Shown: positions 55,549-64,000 of the stretch, piece by piece
How positions within the stretch are numbered: the first letter of the stretch is position 1
Layout: each line of letters starts with the position of its first letter
Assembly (NCBI RefSeq): GCF_017939705.1
Contig: NZ_JAGKSQ010000002.1
Location: forward strand, 496,001 to 560,000
DNA: 64,000 nucleotides
DNA from: Halalkalibacter suaedae
GTDB taxonomy: Bacteria; Bacillota; Bacilli; Bacillales; Bacillaceae_D
Direction of reading: 5' to 3'
Notes under the pieces: model-generated
Database searches by the model: none
Seen by the model: the letters and a program-made list of their open reading frames with translations, nothing else
Told to the model about the DNA's origin: nothing
Made by a program: the position numbers and the translations under genes

Positions 55549-55854
55549 GTACTCATCTCCTTTTAAAAAACTCCTAAATAACATATACCCTATTTTTCAG
55601 TTTCTCAAACAAACACAGTGAAACAGGGACAACTGGTGACCTTTATGGACAAATAACGTCCCTATAGTAAAGAAATGTCACAAAGTTATAGGTACTTACT
55701 ATAGTATCATAGTGTAAAGAAAACAATCAAATATTATCTGACTATTTGGTATATACCGCTTTCTTTTCTCAGTTTTTTCATCTGATTTTCGACATTTTCT
55801 ACAATGTGTTAGGATAGTAGATAGTACCCTACGAGTGAGAAAGGATGACTAGAT

Positions 55855-56502
55855 TTGGATGCTGTTATTTTTGATCTAGAATTAATTAAACGATTTAGAA
55901 AAGGACAATTAAGTGAGATAGTAGAGATAGGTGCCTGCAAGGTTAATCTAAAACAAATGAAGATTGTTGATCAGTTTCAACAATACGTCCTTCCAAAGCA
56001 TGGCCATATATCTAAAAGCACGAGAAAATTTATCAAAATGACTGAAGAGGATATAAATAATGCCATTCCATTTGACGAAGCCATTCAGCAATTTGCCGAT
56101 TGGCTAGCTGAGGATTATTTCTTATGTTCGTGGGGGAAAGATGATCGTATGCATATCATTGACGAATCCATTCGTAAGAAAGTAGATTTGGGCTGGTTTA
56201 AGAACTACAATGACATTCAAAAAGTAATTGGTGCTGCGTTGACTACTGAAGGAACAAATCAAATAGGATTAAAGAATGCATTAATGCTTGCTGGCATCGA
56301 ACCGGTTGGAAAAGCACATCGAGGAATTGATGATGCCATTAACACAGCCTACTTATTTATTAAATTTAATGATAAAATACAGCTCCAAACAAATACATTA
56401 ACCGAGAAAGATATTAAATCGTATGAATTAAAATTTAAAAAGGCCAGATTAAAAAGTAAGATACAGCTTGGAAAACAGAAACTTACAACTAAAGAGAAAT
56501 AG
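55855..56502 (+). CDS. KapD-like 3'-5' exonuclease family protein
   Basis: A 215-residue DEDDh exonuclease-like protein: VIFDLELI (Asp and Glu of motif I), SWGKDD (Asp of motif II) and HRGIDDAINT (His and Asp of motif III), in the order of RNase T/KapD proteins. KapD is a late sporulation-associated inhibitor-pathway exonuclease homologue in B. subtilis. The last 45 residues are Lys-rich. The start is TTG with AAAGGATG upstream. A related but longer protein is at 11174. Catalytic residues appear complete. Confidence 0.8.
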   Translation: MDAVIFDLELIKRFRKGQLSEIVEIGACKVNLKQMKIVDQFQQYVLPKHGHISKSTRKFIKMTEEDINNAIPFDEAIQQFADWLAEDYFLCSWGKDDRMHIIDESIRKKVDLGWFKNYNDIQKVIGAALTTEGTNQIGLKNALMLAGIEPVGKAHRGIDDAINTAYLFIKFNDKIQLQTNTLTEKDIKSYELKFKKARLKSKIQLGKQKLTTKEK

Positions 56503-56526
56503 TTCTAAAAGCAAAAACACAAAAAA

Positions 56527-56549
56527 AGTGCCTCGATTAAAGAGACACT
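56527..56549 (-). terminator. Terminator of the AgcS transporter gene
   Basis: AGTG-CTC / GAG-CACT imperfect stem followed by TTTTTTTGTG on the minus strand. Confidence 0.6.
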
Positions 56550-56560
56550 TCGTAAAAAAA

Positions 56561-58027
56561 TTATTGTTCTTTTTTTGTTTTTTGGTCTTTTTCGTACTCA
56601 TTTTCCCAGTAATCTGCATTTTTGATTCCTAGCTTTTTAGGATCAAATACAGGGTCAATCCCCTGCTTACTTTGCTTTTCAAAATCTTTCAATACGCGTA
56701 GGGCAGGTTTAGCTAAAATTAAGATCGCAATTAAATTTAACCATACCATAATCCCGAGACCGATATCCCCTAAGTGCCATGCGATATCCGATTTCCCAAC
56801 CGATCCATAAAAGACCGATATAAGTAATATGATCTTTAGAATAAACATGGCTGCTTTGCTATACTTTCCTCGTATTAAGTAAGTGATATTCGTTTCAGCG
56901 ATATAGTAATAAGCCATAATTGTTGTGAAGGCAAAGAAGAATAAGGCAACAGCAACGAAAGAAGCTCCAAAGCCAGGAATAGCCGATTCAATTGCAGCTT
57001 GAGTATACTCAGCTCCAGCTGGAATTTCACCAATATAGTTGACTAGATATTCTCCTTCATTATTTGGGTCAGCCACATTATACATCCCTGTAAATAAGAT
57101 CATGAAAGCTGTCGCAGAACAGACTAGTAAAGTATCGATATATACAGAAAAAGATTGCACAAGACCTTGTTTTGCTGGATGGGATACTTCAGCCGCTGCA
57201 GCTGCGTGCGGTCCTGTTCCTTGTCCTGCTTCATTCGAATAGATTCCTCGCTTAACACCCCATGTAATAGCAAGACCGATGATTCCACCGAAGGCTGCGT
57301 CAGCACCAAAAGCACTACTGACAATTAAACCAATGACAGCTGGTAGCTCGGTAATATTAAATAAAATAATAATAATTGACAGAACAATGTAAGCTACAGC
57401 CATGAATGGAACTATGACTTGTGCTACATTTGCAATTCGTTTAACTCCACCAATAATAATAATACCAATAATAAGAACTAAGATGGAGGCAGTCACATAC
57501 GTATTAATACTGAAAGCATTGTCCATTGCAATCGCAATTGAATTTGCTTGAATCCCAGGCATCAACAATGCCATTGCCAGTAATGCTGCTATCGCAAAAA
57601 GGATTGCATACCATTTCCAGCCAATTCCTTTTTCAATATAATAAGCTGGTCCCCCACGGTAAAGACCATCCTGCTTCTGCTTATACATTTGAGCTAATGT
57701 AGACTCAATAAAAGCACTGGATGCACCAATAAATGCAATCGTCCACATCCAAAAGACAGCACCAGGTCCTCCAAACGCAATAGCCGTTGCTGTTCCAGCT
57801 ATATTACCGGTTCCAACACGTCCTGATAACGATAACGCAAGTGCTTGGAATGAAGAAATTCCGGCAGCTGAGCTTTCTCCACTAAATGTAAGTTTCAGCA
57901 TATTTTTAAGATGCCTCACTTGGACAAAACGGGTCAAAATTGAGAATAATAGGCCAACACCAAGACAGAAATAAATCATCGGTGTACTCCATAGAGTACC
58001 ATTGAGCCATTCTAAAAATACTTCCAT
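56561..58027 (-). CDS. Alanine/glycine:cation symporter (AgcS family)
   Basis: A 488-residue sodium-coupled amino-acid symporter with about 11 membrane helices and the AgcS motifs: SGRVGTGNIAGTATAIAFGGPGAVFWMW (given as parts), GGPAYYIEKGIGWKWYA, GVKRGIYSNEAGQGTGPHAAAAAE, and a basic, Glu-rich C-terminal tail. It belongs with AlsT/DagA proteins importing alanine or glycine. No riboswitch or T-box is visible upstream. GAGGGGGAT precedes the ATG. It is monocistronic. Confidence 0.93.
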   Translation of the reverse strand: MEVFLEWLNGTLWSTPMIYFCLGVGLLFSILTRFVQVRHLKNMLKLTFSGESSAAGISSFQALALSLSGRVGTGNIAGTATAIAFGGPGAVFWMWTIAFIGASSAFIESTLAQMYKQKQDGLYRGGPAYYIEKGIGWKWYAILFAIAALLAMALLMPGIQANSIAIAMDNAFSINTYVTASILVLIIGIIIIGGVKRIANVAQVIVPFMAVAYIVLSIIIILFNITELPAVIGLIVSSAFGADAAFGGIIGLAITWGVKRGIYSNEAGQGTGPHAAAAAEVSHPAKQGLVQSFSVYIDTLLVCSATAFMILFTGMYNVADPNNEGEYLVNYIGEIPAGAEYTQAAIESAIPGFGASFVAVALFFFAFTTIMAYYYIAETNITYLIRGKYSKAAMFILKIILLISVFYGSVGKSDIAWHLGDIGLGIMVWLNLIAILILAKPALRVLKDFEKQSKQGIDPVFDPKKLGIKNADYWENEYEKDQKTKKEQ

Positions 58028-58244
58028 TTCCAGATCCCCCTCGAAAGATAATTTTTCAAATATTGTAATAGTATAATGAAAGTTTTTGACTATGGCAATC
58101 TAATAATGTCTTAAATGAGCTGCATCCCGCCGGCAAGTTTGCAAAACTCACAACTAATTTATGTAAGCACTTTCATGTTCATTCTTTAAATTTAATAAAT
58201 CCCCTATTCTCGGTAATACTAATCATAATGAGGAGGAGATATAC

Positions 58245-58379
58245 TTGACTAATAATAAAACATCCACAGGAACCAATATTGATGAGGTGAAGCGATTAAA
58301 TGCCGAATCTGGCTTAAGCTACAATGAGGCAAAAATACTCCTTGCACAGAAGTATCAAAAACAAAAGCAACGTCCGTAA
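58245..58379 (+). CDS. Small protein with gamma-type SASP-like N-terminus, 44 residues
   Basis: TTG at 58245 has AGGAGGAG seven bases upstream and runs to TAA at 58377. The product begins MTNNKTSTGTNIDEVKRLNAE, close to the N-terminal repeat of gamma-type small acid-soluble spore proteins (NKTxxGTNxxEVxxxN), then continues SGLSYNEAKILLAQK… instead of the usual repeats. It is therefore either a short relative of gamma-SASP or an independent small spore protein. A terminator follows at once. Confidence 0.65.
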   Translation: MTNNKTSTGTNIDEVKRLNAESGLSYNEAKILLAQKYQKQKQRP

Positions 58380-58384
58380 ACGTT

Positions 58385-58417
58385 AAAAGCCAGAATCATA
58401 GTTGATTCAGGCTTTTT
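58385..58417. terminator. Bidirectional terminator
   Basis: AAAAGCC-GAATCA / TGATTC-GGCTTTTT arms between the convergent small gene and the luciferase-like gene, whose stop overlaps it. Confidence 0.85.
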
Positions 58418-59348
58418 GTAAGTCTGCGATTAACTGATATGACTTTAAACGCGATTCAAAACAATCAACATTCGTATTAATCATCAGCTCATCACAGCAA
58501 TAATCATGTTGTAATTGAGTTAGCTTTTCGCCCACTTCCTCACGATTTCCAATCACCATTTTTTTGTTCATTTTACTAAGTAGTGCTTTATCATCCTTCA
58601 ATTCCTGTTCATTTAAATGAGTTTTTTTGTACCAGTCAAGTGCCAGTTCCTCAGCTTTTTCTGTTCTTTCTGCACAGATGACAGAAACTGCAACGATTGT
58701 TTCCATTGTTCCAAGTCGTTGCTTATAATTTTCTCGGTAATTGCTAACAATACTTGGCCCATCTACATCACTCATGAAATGAGCAAATGCATAGGCCATT
58801 CCATTTTCAGCAGCTAGCTTGGCACTTTTCCGGCTCGTTCCAAGTAACCAGGGACGAGGTGAATCAACGGGTCTAGGTGATGCTTGTAGATTTGAGAATT
58901 GGTGGTCTTGAGGAAAGTCATGATTCAAAAAATGTAGTAATTCTTCCAAGGAATGAGGTAGATTCCAAACGCCTTTTAAATAATGGTCTGAAAGGGCCAA
59001 TGAAGCTTCAGCCGGTCCACCGGGTGCACGTCCAATTCCTAAATCAATTCTGCCTGGAAATAAGGTCTCAAGCATATTAAAAACTTCTGCAATCTTGTAA
59101 GGCTTATAGTAAGGTAGTAATATTGCCCCTGCTCCAATCCGAATCGTTGCTGTTTGCGAGCCAATATGTGCTAGCATAATCTCCGGTGCAGAACAGGCCA
59201 AATTGTTTAAATCATGATGCTCTGCAATCCAATACCTTGAGTAGCCTAACTCCTCTCCTTTTTGAGCAAGTAAAACTGATTGCTGTAATGCCTCCTGTGC
59301 ATTCATCCCTGATAAAATAGGAGCTTGATCTAATATGCTAAGCTTCAT
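58407..59348 (-). CDS. Luciferase-like flavin monooxygenase (MsnO8-type LLM)
   Basis: A 313-residue member of the bacterial luciferase-like TIM-barrel family that uses reduced FMN and O2. The start MKLSILDQAPILSGMNAQEALQQS and AEHHDLNNLACSAPEIMLAHIG (parts) are typical of the MsnO8/YhbW-like subgroup; RIDLGIGRAPGG and LLGTSRKSAKLAAENGMAYAFAHF follow. The substrate is unknown. It overlaps the preceding DUF3219-like gene by four bases (ATGA), so the two are coupled. Confidence 0.9.
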   Translation of the reverse strand: MKLSILDQAPILSGMNAQEALQQSVLLAQKGEELGYSRYWIAEHHDLNNLACSAPEIMLAHIGSQTATIRIGAGAILLPYYKPYKIAEVFNMLETLFPGRIDLGIGRAPGGPAEASLALSDHYLKGVWNLPHSLEELLHFLNHDFPQDHQFSNLQASPRPVDSPRPWLLGTSRKSAKLAAENGMAYAFAHFMSDVDGPSIVSNYRENYKQRLGTMETIVAVSVICAERTEKAEELALDWYKKTHLNEQELKDDKALLSKMNKKMVIGNREEVGEKLTQLQHDYCCDELMINTNVDCFESRLKSYQLIADLQKA

Positions 59349-59623
59349 TCCTCCTGTTCCCTCAATTCTAAGTGAAATAACCCAATTTGATTTTCAATAT
59401 ATAAATTTGTTATTGAGGTTGAATACTGAGAAATCTTTGCTTGAAAATGAAGCTGTTTAGACGGAACTCTTACGGTGAACGTTTCGTTGTACAAGAGAGT
59501 TGTTATGTGATGGTACTCTTCACTACTCACTTGAAATGAAAAGGAGATCTTACGCGTACCCGCCTCACTTTTCTCTTGAAAATCATTTGTAATTAATTTA
59601 GTTTCATCTAGGTAAACATCCAT
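59345..59623 (-). CDS. DUF3219/YkvR-like small protein
   Basis: A 92-residue beta-rich protein (FSFQVSSEEYHHITTLLYNETFTVRVP, ISQYSTSITNLYIENQIG in parts). The pattern resembles the YkvR/DUF3219 family of Bacilli from recall. It has no known function. It is coupled to the luciferase-like gene by a four-base overlap, which suggests a shared role. Confidence 0.6.
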   Translation of the reverse strand: MDVYLDETKLITNDFQEKSEAGTRKISFSFQVSSEEYHHITTLLYNETFTVRVPSKQLHFQAKISQYSTSITNLYIENQIGLFHLELREQEE

Positions 59624-59706
59624 ATAAGTCCTCCTCTATCTTCTTCCAAGAAATCATAGCATCCAACTAAACCTCTTTACAAATTATTGATTTCACAAAA
59701 GAAAAA

Positions 59707-59733
59707 AGTCTAAAGGCTTTCTAACCCTTAGAC
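59707..59733 (-). terminator. Terminator of the 149-residue membrane protein gene
   Basis: AGTCTAA / TTAGACT seven-base stem followed by TTTTTTC on the minus strand. Confidence 0.8.
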
Positions 59734-59742
59734 TGTTCATTC

Positions 59743-60192
59743 CTATGACATTGATAAAATACCAACTATAGCGATGATAGGAAATGCATTAATAACTGCC
59801 ATCCCAATGAACACACTAGTATTAACTAGTTTTTTTGTTTGTTCAGGGATGTCCTCGTTCGATAATAATTGCCTTCTTGAAATAACGATCGACCAAATGC
59901 CGAAAAATGCAATGATAATAACGATAGCTAACGGAAGCACGATCTCAGTTTGCGTTGCGACTTCATAGGTTGCTAGTTGCGTAAATCCGAGAACGACAAA
60001 CAAAATTGGAATAATTTCAACTAGTGCGATTTTAAGAAAAAATTTTGATTGCTCTTTTTGAAAACTCTCAGCAGTAACCATTTGTTTTTCAATGATTCCT
60101 TCTTCCAAAGTCGACATCATCTTCCTAAAAACAAATCCAATTCCTACCACAGCTATTACTGTTGCTAGTACAAATAACCAAGCTGGACTCAA
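59743..60192 (-). CDS. Small membrane protein of unknown function
   Basis: A 149-residue protein with four membrane helices: one at the N-terminus, a pair around residues 50-110 and one at the end (VNTSVFIGMAVINAFPIIAIVG). The last pair resembles the hairpin of ATP-synthase c-like proteolipids, but without the carboxylate pattern I would expect. Function not recognised. GGGGGTGAT precedes the ATG. It has its own terminator. Confidence 0.75.
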   Translation of the reverse strand: MSPAWLFVLATVIAVVGIGFVFRKMMSTLEEGIIEKQMVTAESFQKEQSKFFLKIALVEIIPILFVVLGFTQLATYEVATQTEIVLPLAIVIIIAFFGIWSIVISRRQLLSNEDIPEQTKKLVNTSVFIGMAVINAFPIIAIVGILSMS

Positions 60193-60261
60193 ACCATCAC
60201 CCCCTATATTAGGAAATATCTTCTATTTTAATTGATACTAAACTTTGCCGTCAACTAAATT

Positions 60262-60304
60262 AGGTCACTGTGACTAGGTTTATTCAACCAAATCACAGTG
60301 ACCT
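60262..60304 (-). terminator. Terminator of the BCCT transporter gene
   Basis: AGGTCACTGTGA / TCACAGTGACCT perfect 12-bp stem. Confidence 0.9.
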
Positions 60305-60324
60305 TTTCATTTACACAAAGCGAT

Positions 60325-61833
60325 TTATTTAGGTAGTTTCTTTTGTTTAAAATATAGCCCTAATTCTTTCTTCTCTTTCGCTAACGATTTGTACAGCGAG
60401 AGCATCATCAGTAGCATAATAAAAGAAAACGGAAATGCTGCTGCAATTAAGGCATTCTGTAATGCTTGAAGCCCACCGCTATATAACAAAATTAAAGCAA
60501 CTGCAGATTGGGCAACACCCCATGTTAGCTTAACGGAATTAGGTGGGGTTAATGAACCATTTGTCGTTTGCATCCCGAGCACAAAAGTCGCCGAATCTGC
60601 TGATGTAATAAAGAATGTACTAATTAACGTGACAGCAACAATTGAAAGCAATGCCGACCATGGAAACTCATTAAAGATCGCAAATAACACTTCTTCAGTC
60701 GCAAATTGTGTCAAATCAACTCCTGAATTTTGAACCTCAATCGCAGCCGTACCAAAGACAGCAAACCATAGAAAGCTGACAAGTGCCGGAAGCAGCAGTA
60801 CACCAATTATGAATTCACGAATCGTTCGGCCTCGTGAAACACGTGCAATGAAAATCCCGACAAATGGTGACCACGAAATCCACCAAGCCCAATAGAAAAT
60901 CGTCCAACCATTGATCCAAGATCGATGCCCTTCATCTAATGGAGCAATTCGGAAACTCATTCTTGCTAAGCTTTGTAGATAAGTTCCTATTGTATCTGTG
61001 AACATATTTAAACTAAGAATTGTTGGTCCAGCAAAGAAAACGAGTAAAAATAAGGCGATAGCCAAAACCATATTTGTATTACTTAAGTACTTGATTCCTT
61101 TTCCTAACCCTGACCATGCAGAAATCATGAATAAAACAGTGACAACAGCTATGATAATAAATTGAACAGTGAAATTATTAGGTACACCTAATAAATATGA
61201 AAGTCCACCATTTATTTGTGCAGCACCAAAACCAAGTGTTGTAGCGACCCCAACGACTGTTGCAAATACAGCAATGACATCAACGACAACACCAAGAGGT
61301 CCCTCCATGCTTTTTCCGAGTACAGGCTTTAATGTTGCTGAGATGAGGCCAGGTTCACCTTTACGAAATTTAAAATAAGCTAGTGCTAATGCAACAAGAG
61401 CATAAATACCCCAAGCATGAATACCCCAATGGAAAAAGGTATATCTCATCGCTTCCTTATATGCTTCATTCGTTCCACCTTCGGCTAAGGGAGGTGTCAT
61501 AAAATGAGAAAGCGGCTCAGCAGCACCCCAAAAGACAAGTCCAATCCCCATACCCGCACTAAATAACATCGCGAACCAGGTCCGCTTTGTATATTCAGGT
61601 TCTTCATCTGGTTTCCCTAATTTAATCGCACCTACAGGACTAAAAATCAGGAAAATACAGAAAATAACAATCGTTGTAACTAAGATAAGATAATACCAAC
61701 CAAATGAAGTCGTAATAAACCCTTGTAGATTACCAGTCAGATCTTCAAAGCCTTGAGGTGCAATAACCCCAAAGATTACAGCAATCGCCACAAGGACAAT
61801 AGTAATCCAAAACACATTAGATACTTTATTCAT
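60325..61833 (-). CDS. BCCT-family glycine betaine/choline-type transporter (OpuD-like)
   Basis: A 502-residue betaine-carnitine-choline transporter with 12 helices. The compatible-solute signature is clear: [29 protein letters not shown] (parts), [18 protein letters not shown] and [13 protein letters not shown]. It imports a trimethylammonium osmolyte with Na+ for osmoprotection. The Trp-rich helix supports betaine-type substrate. AGGGAGTG precedes the ATG. Closest in type to OpuD of Bacillus; exact substrate uncertain. Confidence 0.93.
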   Translation of the reverse strand: MNKVSNVFWITIVLVAIAVIFGVIAPQGFEDLTGNLQGFITTSFGWYYLILVTTIVIFCIFLIFSPVGAIKLGKPDEEPEYTKRTWFAMLFSAGMGIGLVFWGAAEPLSHFMTPPLAEGGTNEAYKEAMRYTFFHWGIHAWGIYALVALALAYFKFRKGEPGLISATLKPVLGKSMEGPLGVVVDVIAVFATVVGVATTLGFGAAQINGGLSYLLGVPNNFTVQFIIIAVVTVLFMISAWSGLGKGIKYLSNTNMVLAIALFLLVFFAGPTILSLNMFTDTIGTYLQSLARMSFRIAPLDEGHRSWINGWTIFYWAWWISWSPFVGIFIARVSRGRTIREFIIGVLLLPALVSFLWFAVFGTAAIEVQNSGVDLTQFATEEVLFAIFNEFPWSALLSIVAVTLISTFFITSADSATFVLGMQTTNGSLTPPNSVKLTWGVAQSAVALILLYSGGLQALQNALIAAAFPFSFIMLLMMLSLYKSLAKEKKELGLYFKQKKLPK

Positions 61834-61947
61834 CTAATCACTCCCTACTTAATTTGTTCCTATGTACTCTTAAAGTCTTCCCTAAATCCGACAAAAAAAA
61901 CGCAACTCCTTTATGCTAACAGATTTTAAAGAATACTACAAAAAAGA

Positions 61948-61970
61948 AGCTGTGATTAATCCTAACAGCT
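61948..61970 (-). terminator. Terminator of the Sec-GAF-GGDEF-EAL gene
   Basis: AGCTGT / ACAGCT six-base stem followed by TCTTTTTT on the minus strand, downstream of the stop at 61994. Confidence 0.7.
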
Positions 61971-61993
61971 CCTCCCCTTCATAGTCTAACTTA

Positions 61994-63727
61994 CTACTGC
62001 TGATTGGCTAACTCTAAAATATCTGCAAATGGCATCGGTCTTCCAAGTAAAAACCCTTGAAATTCATCACAACCTAGTTCTTCTAAGAACCTCATCTGTT
62101 CATTTGTCTCAATGCCTTCACCAACGACTTGAAGCTCAAGAGCATGTGCCATCATAATGACAGCACCGACAATCGTTGCCTGTTTCTTATCTGCTGTCAA
62201 GTCTGTTGTAAAGGAGCGATCAAGTTTAACACTATCCATTGGTAATGTTCGTAAATAACTTAAAGACGAGTACCCCGTACCAAAATCATCAATGGCTATT
62301 TGCACACCTAATGACTTCATTTGCTCTAGTATTGAAATTGTATCAGCTATATCAAGAATCGCAATATTTTCTGTGATTTCAAGAGTAAGCATTGAAGGTG
62401 CTAGATTCGTGACTTCTAATATTTTCTTGACCTTCTCAACCAGATGATTTTCCTCAAATTGCCTCACCGACAAATTAACTGCTACTTTAACATCGGTTAT
62501 CCCACGATTCATAAGTTCTTTCACATCCCGACAAGCAGTCTCTAGGACAAATTGGCCAATTTCTAGAATCAATCCGTTTTCCTCTGCCATCGGAATGAAT
62601 TCAGCAGGTGGAATGGGGCCATTAATAGGATCATTCCAGCGGACTAACGCTTCCATTCCAATGAATTTCTTCTGCATATTAAATTGGGGCTGGTAATAAA
62701 CCTCCAATGCCTTATCTTCCACTGCTCTTGATAAATCGTTCGTCAAAGCACATTTTCTATTCACTTCAACATTCATGTTCTGATTAAAATATTGATAATT
62801 ATTCCTACCATTTGCCTTCGCTTCATACATAGCAATCTCTGCATGTTTGATTAAATCATTGAAGTCACTTCCGTCATCAGGGTAAAAGCTTATACCAATA
62901 CTCGCCTTCGTAAACAACGCCTGCCCGTTCACATGGAATGGTTTTGTAAAGCGATTCATCAATGAAGCAAGACTTATTTCTAGATTCTTAGAAGCTCTTT
63001 CAAAAGGAAGTACAAGCACAAACTCATCACCGCCATACCTAGCAATGACCCCATCCTCGCCAATCTCCTTTTTGATATGCTCCCCAATTGTAGCAAGTAA
63101 TTGGTTTCCGACTGAATAACCTAAGGTATCATTAATATATTTAAATTGGTCTAAATCAAAATAAATGACTGAAAATGAAGATCGTTCTTCTTTTACTAAC
63201 TCACCTATATAGGTCGAGGTAAATGCATTATTATAAAGTCCTGTTGCCACATCATGGATCGACGTGTATTCTAAGTCGATTAAATATCCCAGAAACGAAG
63301 CCATATTTGTAATTGTTTCAATATCATCACTTGAAAAAGGAAAAGTCTCTTGTTTTAAAACACATAACGTCCCAAAGATCATCCCATTTTTCAGAACAAT
63401 CGGCACACCTAAATAAGCACCGATCCCTAAATAAGTAATCGGAAGGTTTGATACAAACTCATGCTGCGATGTATTTTCTATAATTAATGGCTCACGGCCA
63501 TCTGGATAGAGAAGCTGTCAATAAGCATCTCGCAAAGGCTTTCGCTCTCTCTCAACAAAATTAACCTGATTTTCTCCATAAACTTTTAAAACAGAGAACC
63601 ATTCTTCATCAATATGCGAGACAAAATACGTGCCATGTCCAATCATTTTGCTAAGTGTTTTCAACATATTTGTAGCTGCTTGATCAAACATCTTGTAATA
63701 CGCTATGTCAGAATACGAAATATACAA
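61994..63727 (-). CDS. Selenocysteine-containing GAF-GGDEF-EAL cyclic-di-GMP protein (UGA at 63518-63520 read as Sec70)
   Basis: A soluble protein of about 577 residues if the TGA is read through. The GAF domain spans the UGA: LRDAY-U-QLLYPDGREPLIIENTSQH…GAYLGVPIVLKNGMIFGTLC. It matches the GAF of the kinase at 6527, where UGA is also residue 70 (DAY-U). GGDEF follows (about 165-325, intact ARYGGDEFVLV, no RxxD inhibitory site seen) and EAL (about 335-575, MEALVRW, DDFGTGYSSL, GEGIET intact). I chose TTG at 63727, with GGAGAG upstream, because it gives the same N-terminal length as the kinase; ATG at 63757 is possible but lacks a site. A hairpin follows the UGA. A frameshift or dead gene is disfavoured by the matching position. 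Confidence 0.85.
63487..63520 (-). promoter_or_regulatory. UGA codon plus SECIS-like hairpin of the GAF-GGDEF-EAL gene
   Basis: On the minus strand the UGA (63520-63518) is followed by arms ATGGC / GCCAT (5 bp, plus a G-T pair) with loop CGTGA, the same loop as at 7794-7798. The loop starts 22 bases after the UGA. Confidence 0.7.
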
Positions 63728-63775
63728 AAATACTCTCCTACTTTCGATCACTATCATCTAGTTGTTTTATTCATT

Positions 63776-64000
63776 TTATGCATGGGTTGTAATGGGGAAT
63801 AGAATCTCATTTGGAAATACTGATTTGTTCATTTTTACAAATAAGACATCGTCAATCCCTTTTATTTTAGGCTTTATACATACATTAATATCATCAAAGT
63901 CAGGAATGAAATAAAAAGAAATTTCATTAAATATTCCCGGTATAAAAGCAATCAGTTCCTCAAATAACAATGGTTTCTCACTAATCACTTCATATAGCTG
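63776..64000 (-). CDS. Protein of unknown function, 5' end cut by the window
   Basis: The frame is open to the right window edge (…QLYEVISEKPLLFEELIAFIPG… ending NEILFPITTHA), so only the last 74 residues are visible. They are mixed alpha/beta, with no membrane segment or catalytic motif, and no family is recognised. It lies 48 bases upstream of the Sec-GAF-GGDEF-EAL gene in the same direction, so the two may share an operon. Confidence 0.6.
   Translation of the reverse strand, partial: QLYEVISEKPLLFEELIAFIPGIFNEISFYFIPDFDDINVCIKPKIKGIDDVLFVKMNKSVFPNEILFPITTHA

Noticed and set aside
58028-58240. Glycine riboswitch or T-box in front of the AgcS transporter
   Set aside because: No conserved glycine-aptamer core or T-box sequence is seen in the AT-rich leader.

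Overview
The window is from a low-GC, Gram-positive, spore-forming member of the Bacillaceae that can live anaerobically. This rests on spore-coat genes (two CotF-like genes and a Gly/Tyr-rich coat-like protein), strong AGGAGG-type ribosome binding sites, Bacillus-type Fnr proteins with a C-terminal cysteine cluster, NsrR/Hmp, BdbCD, YxiN-type DbpA, and a fermentation plus nitrite-ammonification gene set. Four genes are interrupted by in-frame UGA codons at positions where homologues carry a functional cysteine, each followed by a SECIS-like hairpin, so the organism very probably makes selenocysteine. An alkaliphilic, selenium-using Bacillaceae such as an Anaerobacillus relative would fit, but the species is inference.

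Layout. 0-3.6 kb: end of an M50B-like membrane protein, a repeat, an SLC13 permease, CsaA. 3.6-10.9 kb: a GGDEF-EAL protein, a selenocysteine-containing GAF-PAS histidine kinase, the BdbDC thiol oxidase pair and a KinB-like kinase. 11-13.8 kb: exonuclease, TatD-like hydrolase and glycerophosphodiesterase on the plus strand. 13.9-21.7 kb: a compact eight-gene minus-strand operon encoding two modular repeat proteins, two PaaK-like adenylating enzymes, an amidohydrolase, a type II 3-dehydroquinate-synthase-like enzyme, a DhnA-type aldolase and a 58-residue protein. Its enzyme set matches 3-amino-4-hydroxybenzoate formation followed by benzoxazole-like assembly. 21.9-27.7 kb: chemoreceptor, RDD protein, lactate dehydrogenase, polysaccharide deacetylase, coat-like proteins, repeats. 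27.8-29.1 kb: a two-gene selenoprotein operon (GrdB-like protein and peroxiredoxin).

29.3-46.2 kb is an anaerobic-metabolism and nitrogen-stress region: NsrR divergent from Hmp, Fnr, NirBD, NarK, a degenerate MobA-like protein, a second Fnr, PflA/PflB and AdhE. Five TGTGA-N6-TCACA-type boxes lie in front of nirBD, narK, the second fnr, pflB and the adhE operon, so this looks like a local Fnr regulon that switches on nitrite reduction and mixed-acid fermentation together. 46.3-64 kb is mostly ordinary chromosome: aminotransferase, DbpA, TRIC-type membrane protein, coat protein, PEP carboxylase, exonuclease, AgcS and BCCT transporters, luciferase-like monooxygenase. It ends with a selenocysteine-containing GAF-GGDEF-EAL protein whose UGA sits at the same residue (70) as in the histidine kinase.

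Two dispersed intergenic repeat families occur three times each. One shows compensatory base changes that preserve its stems; the other is flanked by 14-bp terminal inverted repeats. The two observations most worth following are the pair of selenocysteine-containing GAF signalling proteins and the predicted aminohydroxybenzoate/benzoxazole-type operon. No tRNA, rRNA, CRISPR array, intact insertion sequence, prophage or replication origin was seen.
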